From positions 1-50,463 of the forward strand of contig JARLGO010000404.1 in the NCBI GenBank assembly GCA_031292655.1: DNA of 50,463 nucleotides, written 5' to 3'. Positions 45,374 to 50,463 of this stretch are shown piece by piece. This DNA is from Geothrix sp. (GTDB lineage: Bacteria; Acidobacteriota; Holophagae; Holophagales; Holophagaceae). How positions within the stretch are numbered: position 1 is the stretch's first letter; each line of letters begins with the position of its first letter. The position numbers and the translations under genes were made by a program. Below the pieces are notes generated by a model. It ran no database searches. It saw nothing but the letters and a program-made list of their open reading frames with translations, and was not told the origin of the DNA.

Positions 45374-46767
45374 CAGCGGGCAAAGAAGGACTCAAGCTGC
45401 CCCGTCGCCCGGGCCAGGTCCGCGCGGGACTGGTTCAGGCGGTAGAGGGCGCTGATCTGGTTGTCGTTGGCCCGGGCCAGTTCGTCCTGGGCGTTGATCA
45501 GTTCGATGTTGTTGCTCACGCCCGCCTCGAAGCGGTGCTGGGACTGCGTGAGGGCCTCCGTCGAGAGGGCCACGGCGAGGTTCGAGACCTCCACCTCGTG
45601 GGCGGCGGCGTCCAGCTCCGCCTGGGCTACCTGGATCTCGTAGCCGACCTGGGCGCGGACGTCCCGCCGGGCCTCCTGCACCCGGCTCTCCTCGGACTTG
45701 GCGCGGGCCACCTGGGAGGACACGAGCCCGCCCGTGAAGAGCGGCACCCGCAGGCCGAGGGCGATCTGGTACGTGTTGATCCCGGGCATGGACTGGAGCG
45801 CGGTGGAACCGTAGTTGCCCGAGGCGACGAGGGTGGGCAGGCGCCGGCCCTGGGCGGCTTCGCGCAGGTTCTCGGCGGCCTTCTCCCGGGCATCCAGCTC
45901 GGCGAGCTCGGGGCGCTGGGCGAGCCCGGACTGGTAGGCGTCCTGGAAGGTGCCCACCGGGAGCGCGGGGGCCGCGAGGCTGTCCGTCAGCGTGATGCCC
46001 GTGCCGGGCTTCAGGTCCAGCAGGCGGCCCAGGCCCGCGAGGGCCGTGATCTGCTGGGTCTGGGCCTGAATGAGCCGCTGGCGCTCGGTCTGGAGCTGGA
46101 GCTGGGAGCGTAAGGTGTCGAGCTTGGTGCCCACCCCCTGCTTCTGCTGGTTCTCCGCCAGCTTCGCCAGGGCCTCGGCCAGCGCCACCCGCGATTCGCC
46201 GGCCTTGACCGAGGCGATGGCGCGGAGGGCGTGGAAGTACTGCCCCACCACCAGGGCCGTGATCTCCTCGCGCACGGCCCGCCCTTGCGCGCGGGCCGAG
46301 TCTTCGGCGTGCTGGGAGGCGCGCCACTTCTTCCAGAGGCTCAGGTCGAACAGGGACACCTGGGCCTCGAGACCCACCGTGCTCCAGTTGTAGGGCCCCA
46401 CCACCCCCGGGAAGCCGGCCACCGGCATGCCGAACTGGGCGTCCAGGTTGTACTTGTTGCGCTGGCCATAGGCCTGGGCCGCCACTGTGGGCATGAGGGC
46501 CGAGGCCGCGGCCCGGCGGTCCTCCCCGCTCTCGGCGATGGTCAGCAGGGACTGGTGCACCCGGGGGTTCTCGCTCAGGGCCGTGCGGACCGCCTGCGCC
46601 AGCGTGAGCTGGACGGTCCCCGATGGGCTTGGGATGGACGCGGCGGCGGGTGCCTGGGCCCAGGCCGCCGTGGCCCCCAGGAGGGCGAGGCAGATCAAGG
46701 GGGCCCGGCCGGGAACGCGGTTGGCACCGGGTGCCCGAGGGGGGAAGCGGAACATGAAATCCTCCAT
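45373..46767 (-). CDS. TolC-family outer membrane efflux protein
   Basis: Signal peptide; LTLAQAVRTALSENPRVHQSLLTI... and duplicated helical repeats; RFEAGVSNNIELINAQDELARA. Confidence 0.9.
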   Translation of the reverse strand: MEDFMFRFPPRAPGANRVPGRAPLICLALLGATAAWAQAPAAASIPSPSGTVQLTLAQAVRTALSENPRVHQSLLTIAESGEDRRAAASALMPTVAAQAYGQRNKYNLDAQFGMPVAGFPGVVGPYNWSTVGLEAQVSLFDLSLWKKWRASQHAEDSARAQGRAVREEITALVVGQYFHALRAIASVKAGESRVALAEALAKLAENQQKQGVGTKLDTLRSQLQLQTERQRLIQAQTQQITALAGLGRLLDLKPGTGITLTDSLAAPALPVGTFQDAYQSGLAQRPELAELDAREKAAENLREAAQGRRLPTLVASGNYGSTALQSMPGINTYQIALGLRVPLFTGGLVSSQVARAKSEESRVQEARRDVRAQVGYEIQVAQAELDAAAHEVEVSNLAVALSTEALTQSQHRFEAGVSNNIELINAQDELARANDNQISALYRLNQSRADLARATGQLESFFAR

Positions 46768-46793
46768 CCGTCTTGAAGCAGCTTCGGGTCGAA

Positions 46794-47327
46794 TCATAGG
46801 GCCGCTCCGGGATGCATCGATCGGTGGGCGGGACCGGCGGGCGCCTTCGCGAGTTCGAGTTCCTCGCTGTTGGTGCGCATGCGGTTCAGGAAGCCCTTGA
46901 GCTGGTCCAGTTCCGCCCGCGTGAAGCCCCTGAGGTGCTCGTTCAGCACCTTGATGGCCACGGGCGGCATGAGGGGGTACAGGTCCCGGCCCGCCTCGGT
47001 GAGCTCCAGGCGCATGACCCGCCGGTCCCTGTCGCTCCTGGCGCGGTGGATGAGCCCCTTCTCCTCCAGCCGGTCCAGCATGCGGGTCATCGAGCCGGTG
47101 TCGTAGCGGCTGAAGCGGCACAGTTCGGCGGCCGTGGAGCCGCAGCCGTTGGCGATGCGCATGAGGATCACCCACTGGGCTCCGGTGATGCCCATGCCGG
47201 TCATTTCCTCGTCGAAGGCGGCCAGCAGCCGCCCCGATACATCGGAGATGAGACGGCCGAGGCTCTCCTCCGGGTTGTAGTTCTCGGGGGTGTAGAGCGG
47301 CTCGGCCCCCCTCGAATCGGTGCTCAT
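46794..47327 (-). CDS. MarR-family transcriptional regulator
   Basis: GITGAQWVILMRIANGCGSTAAELCRFSRYDTGSMTRMLDRLEEKGLIHRARSDRDRRVMRLELTEAG. Confidence 0.93.
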   Translation of the reverse strand: MSTDSRGAEPLYTPENYNPEESLGRLISDVSGRLLAAFDEEMTGMGITGAQWVILMRIANGCGSTAAELCRFSRYDTGSMTRMLDRLEEKGLIHRARSDRDRRVMRLELTEAGRDLYPLMPPVAIKVLNEHLRGFTRAELDQLKGFLNRMRTNSEELELAKAPAGPAHRSMHPGAAL

Positions 47328-47341
47328 GACGCGGACCTCAC

Positions 47342-47374
47342 ATTTAATGCCTAAGCAATCACTGTCAAGGCAGT
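47342..47374 (-). promoter_or_regulatory. marR promoter with embedded MarR-type operator
   Basis: Reverse strand: TTGACA (-35), spacer containing TTGCTTAGGCAT, then TTAAAT (-10-like); second dyad ACTG-N6-CAGT at 47361-47374. Confidence 0.55.
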
Positions 47375-47440
47375 AATGTATGTGATGGCCCCTGGTATGT
47401 CAATGGCCGAATCCCATTCCTTTCGCCCCATGATTGCCAG

Positions 47441-48430
47441 ATGAGGCCCCTTCCGATGCTGCTCCCCCTGATCCTCCTTCCCGCCTGCGTCCAGGCCCAG
47501 ACCCCGGCCCCGGATCGGGAGGTCGGCTTTCCGGGCTTCAACGCCTTCCCGCTGAGGGGTTCCGTGAAGGCCGGCGGCGCCCACCCCTTTTTCGCCGTGC
47601 TGGTGGGGGATGCGGGGCCCATGGACCGGGACTGGTCCAGTCCCCTCCTTCCCGCACCCAGCCATGGGGGACGGGATCTCGCCGGCTGGCTGCAGGCCCA
47701 GGGGATCGGCTCCCTGCGCTACGACAAGCGGTTCATCGGGTCGAAGGATCCGAAGCTCGACATCTCGCTGGATGCGCAGGTGGGGGACATCGGGGCGGCC
47801 ATGAGCGCCGCCCGCTTCCTGCCAGAGGCGAAGGGGAAGAAGCTCCTGCTCATCGGCCACGGCGAGGGGGCCCTGCTGTCGCTGCTGGCGGCCGGGGACG
47901 CCGATGCGGCGCTGCTGCTGGCCATGCCGGGCCTCAGCATGGGGAAGCTCATCCTGGCCCAGGTGAGGGGTCAGCTGGAGAGGGCGAAGGCGCCGGTGGA
48001 GGCCTCGGCCTTGAATCTCGCCTACCTCGACTCGGTCCTGAAGGCCATCCGCACGAACCAGGACCTGCCCCCGGCTCCGGCGGGCGTGGCGCCGGGCCTC
48101 GTAGCGCTGGCGCGGGGCCTGGCCCGCCCGGAGAGCCGCGGCTTCGTGCGGGACCTCCTCGACCTGGATCCCTGGGGCGCGGCCCAGCGCCTGCCCGTGC
48201 CCTGCGCCATGGTGTGGGGCGACCGCGACCTCCAGGCCTGGAGGCCCGAGGCCCTGCCCGCCGAGTTCAAGGGGACGGTGATTCAGATCCCCGAGGCCAA
48301 CCACCTCTTCAAGCGCGAGACCCGCGACCGATCCGGCCTCTCCAACGCCAGCGCCATGAGCGCCTACGGCGACGATACGCCCATGGCGGATCTGTCGCCC
48401 CTGGTCCCCTGGCTCCAGGCCCTGAAATAG
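47441..48430 (+). CDS. Secreted alpha/beta-hydrolase-like protein
   Basis: Signal peptide; LRYDKRFIGSKDP...KKLLLIGHGEGALLSLLAA...VPCAMVWGDRDLQ...EANHLFK; nucleophile elbow is GHGEG. Confidence 0.75.
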   Translation: MRPLPMLLPLILLPACVQAQTPAPDREVGFPGFNAFPLRGSVKAGGAHPFFAVLVGDAGPMDRDWSSPLLPAPSHGGRDLAGWLQAQGIGSLRYDKRFIGSKDPKLDISLDAQVGDIGAAMSAARFLPEAKGKKLLLIGHGEGALLSLLAAGDADAALLLAMPGLSMGKLILAQVRGQLERAKAPVEASALNLAYLDSVLKAIRTNQDLPPAPAGVAPGLVALARGLARPESRGFVRDLLDLDPWGAAQRLPVPCAMVWGDRDLQAWRPEALPAEFKGTVIQIPEANHLFKRETRDRSGLSNASAMSAYGDDTPMADLSPLVPWLQALK

Positions 48431-48871
48431 CTACTTGGCTCCGGCGGGAACGGGGATGAAGAGGGTGTGGATGCCGCCATGGGTGGAGGCCATGCCCGAC
48501 AGGGTGAGGGTCTGGGCCATGCGCTCGCTGAGGTACTTGGCCAGGCTGGCCTTGCCATCCCTGCGCGGGTGATGGGGTTCGGGCATGAGGACGTAGAGGG
48601 TGCCATCGGCCGTGAGGAGGCCCGCCGGGGACCCCGTGGCCACGCACATGGCGCCGCAGGCCTTATGCCCCTCGCCCCGCTTGCCCAGCTGGGTGTAGCA
48701 GGAGACGTCCACCACTTCGCCGGTGACGGTGAGGGGCCTGGCCTCCGCGAGCACCTTCTTGTTCGCGTCGGTGGAAGCGGCCTCGAAGGTGGTGGCGGAC
48801 CAGCCCGGCGTCGGGGCTGGGGCCTGGGGCTCCGGAGACTGCAGCAGGAAGAGACAGGCGAGGAACAGCAT
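48431..48871 (-). CDS. Small secreted protein of unknown function, Cys-containing
   Basis: Signal peptide; VTGEVVDVSCYTQLGKRGEGHKACGAMCVATGSPAGLLTADGTLYVLMPEPHH. Confidence 0.65.
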   Translation of the reverse strand: MLFLACLFLLQSPEPQAPAPTPGWSATTFEAASTDANKKVLAEARPLTVTGEVVDVSCYTQLGKRGEGHKACGAMCVATGSPAGLLTADGTLYVLMPEPHHPRRDGKASLAKYLSERMAQTLTLSGMASTHGGIHTLFIPVPAGAK

Positions 48872-48985
48872 GATCCCTCCTTGGGGAAGGGCACCATGGT
48901 ACGTCCATCCCGGCCCTGGACAAGGCCCCCGGGCTGGGCTCCACCCTCCTTGCTATCCTGTCCATCCACACTCTCTGGAGGTTCC

Positions 48986-49732
48986 ATGTTCCGCTTGGAC
49001 GGCAAGGTCGCTCTCGTCACCGGTGCCAGCCAGGGCATCGGCGAAGCCATCGCGAAGCAGCTCGCCGCCCAAGGAGCGACCGTGGTGTGCGCCGCCCGCA
49101 CCCTGAGGAAGCTCCAGGAAGTGGCGGACGCCATTGCCGCCGAGGGCGGCAAGGCGGACGTGCTGGAGGTGGACCTGTCGGATGGCGCTTCCGTGCGGGC
49201 CGCGGTGGCCACGACCCTGGAGCGCCACGGGGCCATCCACATCTTGGTGAACAATGCCGGCATCACCCGCGACAAGCTGCTCATCCAGATGAAGGAGGAA
49301 GACTGGGACGCGGTGATCGACACCAACCTCAAGGGCGCGTGGACGGCCATCCAGGCGGTCATCAAACCCATGATGAAGCAGCGCTGGGGCCGCATCATCA
49401 ACATCGCCTCCGTGGTGGGCCAGATGGGCAATCCGGGCCAGGCCAATTACGTGGCCGCCAAGGCCGGCCTCATCGGCCTCACCAAATCGGTGGCGCGGGA
49501 ACTGGCCAGCCGCAATGTCACGGCCAACGCGGTGACGCCGGGCTACATCGAGACCGCCATGACGGCGGGCCTTCCCGAGAATGTGAAGGCTGAGTTCACC
49601 AACCAGATCCCCCTGGGCCGCATGGGCACGGCGGCCGACATCGCGTCGGCGGTCGTCTTCCTGGCCAGCGACGAGGCGGGCTACGTCACGGGCCAGGTGC
49701 TCAGCGTGAACGGCGGACTGCTCATGGCCTAG
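48986..49732 (+). CDS. fabG: 3-oxoacyl-[acyl-carrier-protein] reductase
   Basis: KVALVTGASQGIGEAIAKQLA, LVNNAGITRDKLLIQMKEEDWD, NIASVVGQMGNPGQANYVAAKAGLIGLTKSVARELASRNVTANAVTPGYIETAMT. Confidence 0.94.
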   Translation: MFRLDGKVALVTGASQGIGEAIAKQLAAQGATVVCAARTLRKLQEVADAIAAEGGKADVLEVDLSDGASVRAAVATTLERHGAIHILVNNAGITRDKLLIQMKEEDWDAVIDTNLKGAWTAIQAVIKPMMKQRWGRIINIASVVGQMGNPGQANYVAAKAGLIGLTKSVARELASRNVTANAVTPGYIETAMTAGLPENVKAEFTNQIPLGRMGTAADIASAVVFLASDEAGYVTGQVLSVNGGLLMA

Positions 49733-49741
49733 GGGCCCGCC

Positions 49742-50463
49742 ATGCTCCGTTCCGCGCAGGATCTGATCCGCCGTGGCTGGGCCGCCTACCGCTTCCGCCG
49801 CCACTGGCCCTGGGTGCTGCTCGCCATCGGCCTGCCGCTCTCGCTGCCGCCGGTGGACTCCGGCTGCGCGACCGCGCTGGCCTGGGTCGGGGGGCTGGTC
49901 CTGCTCCTCAGGGCGCTGCGCTGGATCTGGGACAAGCTCCTGTTCCGGGTGTCCCGGCGGCTCTGGGTGATCCTCGCGCTGATGTCCGTGCTGCCCGTGG
50001 CGGCCCTGGCCCTCATGCTCACGGCCCTGAGCTGGCTGGGACTGGGGGCCCAGGTGAGCCGATCCACGCAGCAGACCCTGGCGGCCTGGGAAGAGGCCCT
50101 GAAGGCCGCCAACACGGAAGCCTCCGACACCGCCGCGCTGCAGGTCCTCCGCACCTATGGCAGGGCCTGGGTCCAGCATGTCCGCGCGCTGCCCTCGGGC
50201 ATTCCGGACACGTTCCTGGGCATGGTCTGGTCCGAGGGTCAGGAGGGAGGACCCGAGGCGTCGCGGAAGAACACCTACCTGCGGGCCGTGCGGAAGGAAC
50301 CGGGCGGCTACCGGCTCCTTTCGCTGGATATGGGCGTCCTCGGGGACCGGGCCCAGGCGCTGGCCGGCGGGCAGGAGGTGTTTCGCCTGAGCCTCCGGAA
50401 GGATGAGGGGGAGGGCCGGGGCAAGACGAGGATCAAGATCCGCGAGAGGGACCGGGAGACGGA
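49742..50463 (+). CDS. Membrane protein, 3' end outside window
   Basis: Open frame from ATG 49742: MLRSAQDLIRRGWAAYRFRRHWPWVLLAIGLPLSLPPVD...RLWVILALMSVLPVAALALMLTALSWLGLG followed by a presumed extracytoplasmic region; no stop before the window end. Confidence 0.6.
   Translation, partial: MLRSAQDLIRRGWAAYRFRRHWPWVLLAIGLPLSLPPVDSGCATALAWVGGLVLLLRALRWIWDKLLFRVSRRLWVILALMSVLPVAALALMLTALSWLGLGAQVSRSTQQTLAAWEEALKAANTEASDTAALQVLRTYGRAWVQHVRALPSGIPDTFLGMVWSEGQEGGPEASRKNTYLRAVRKEPGGYRLLSLDMGVLGDRAQALAGGQEVFRLSLRKDEGEGRGKTRIKIRERDRET

Noticed and set aside
45373-47175. 600-aa - strand ORF as a fused regulator-TolC protein
   Set aside because: N-terminal part is out-of-frame through marR; TolC signal peptide begins at about 46767.
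1-50463. tRNA, rRNA, integrases, transposases, phage or defence-system genes
   Set aside because: None recognised on either strand; the window is dominated by core metabolic and envelope genes.

Overview
High-GC (roughly 65-70%), gene-dense bacterial chromosomal window. Gene content suggests an Acidobacteriota/Holophaga-Geothrix-like organism; this is inference, not tested. No rRNA, tRNA, CRISPR array, phage or transposase was recognised. The main blocks are: (1) a TPR protein (cut by the window edge), fabI, a Sel1 protein, Bcp peroxiredoxin, a CyuA/UPF0597 protein and a reduced SBP/DppB/DppC-like transporter with no ATPase; (2) an ABC exporter with a non-canonical Walker B, a FUSC protein and a GspE/PilB ATPase; (3) a compact nuoABCDHIJKLMN operon with no nuoEFG, followed by F-ATPase FO genes (atpZ/atpI-like, atpB, atpE) and an intrinsic terminator; (4) a translationally coupled gene set: a TIGR04552-like protein with a RelA/SpoT-synthetase-like motif, a STAS protein and a REC-PP2C (RsbU-like) phosphatase; (5) LPS and sugar genes (hldD, GT9, GT4), EamA and DUF1573; (6) a PilR-like sigma-54 activator with a pseudopilin, then yceD-rpmF-plsX-fabD with a palindromic repeat inserted; (7) korAB plus a ferritin-like diiron protein; (8) a marR-tolC-emrA-emrB efflux operon with a readable operator/promoter; (9) an alpha/beta-hydrolase-like protein that has lost its nucleophile, a small secreted Cys protein, fabG and a membrane protein cut by the window edge. 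The most interesting candidates are the RelA/SpoT-like + partner-switch module (25.8-28.5 kb) and the 11-subunit complex I with NuoC/NuoI/NuoL peculiarities lying near a 2-oxoacid:ferredoxin oxidoreductase.
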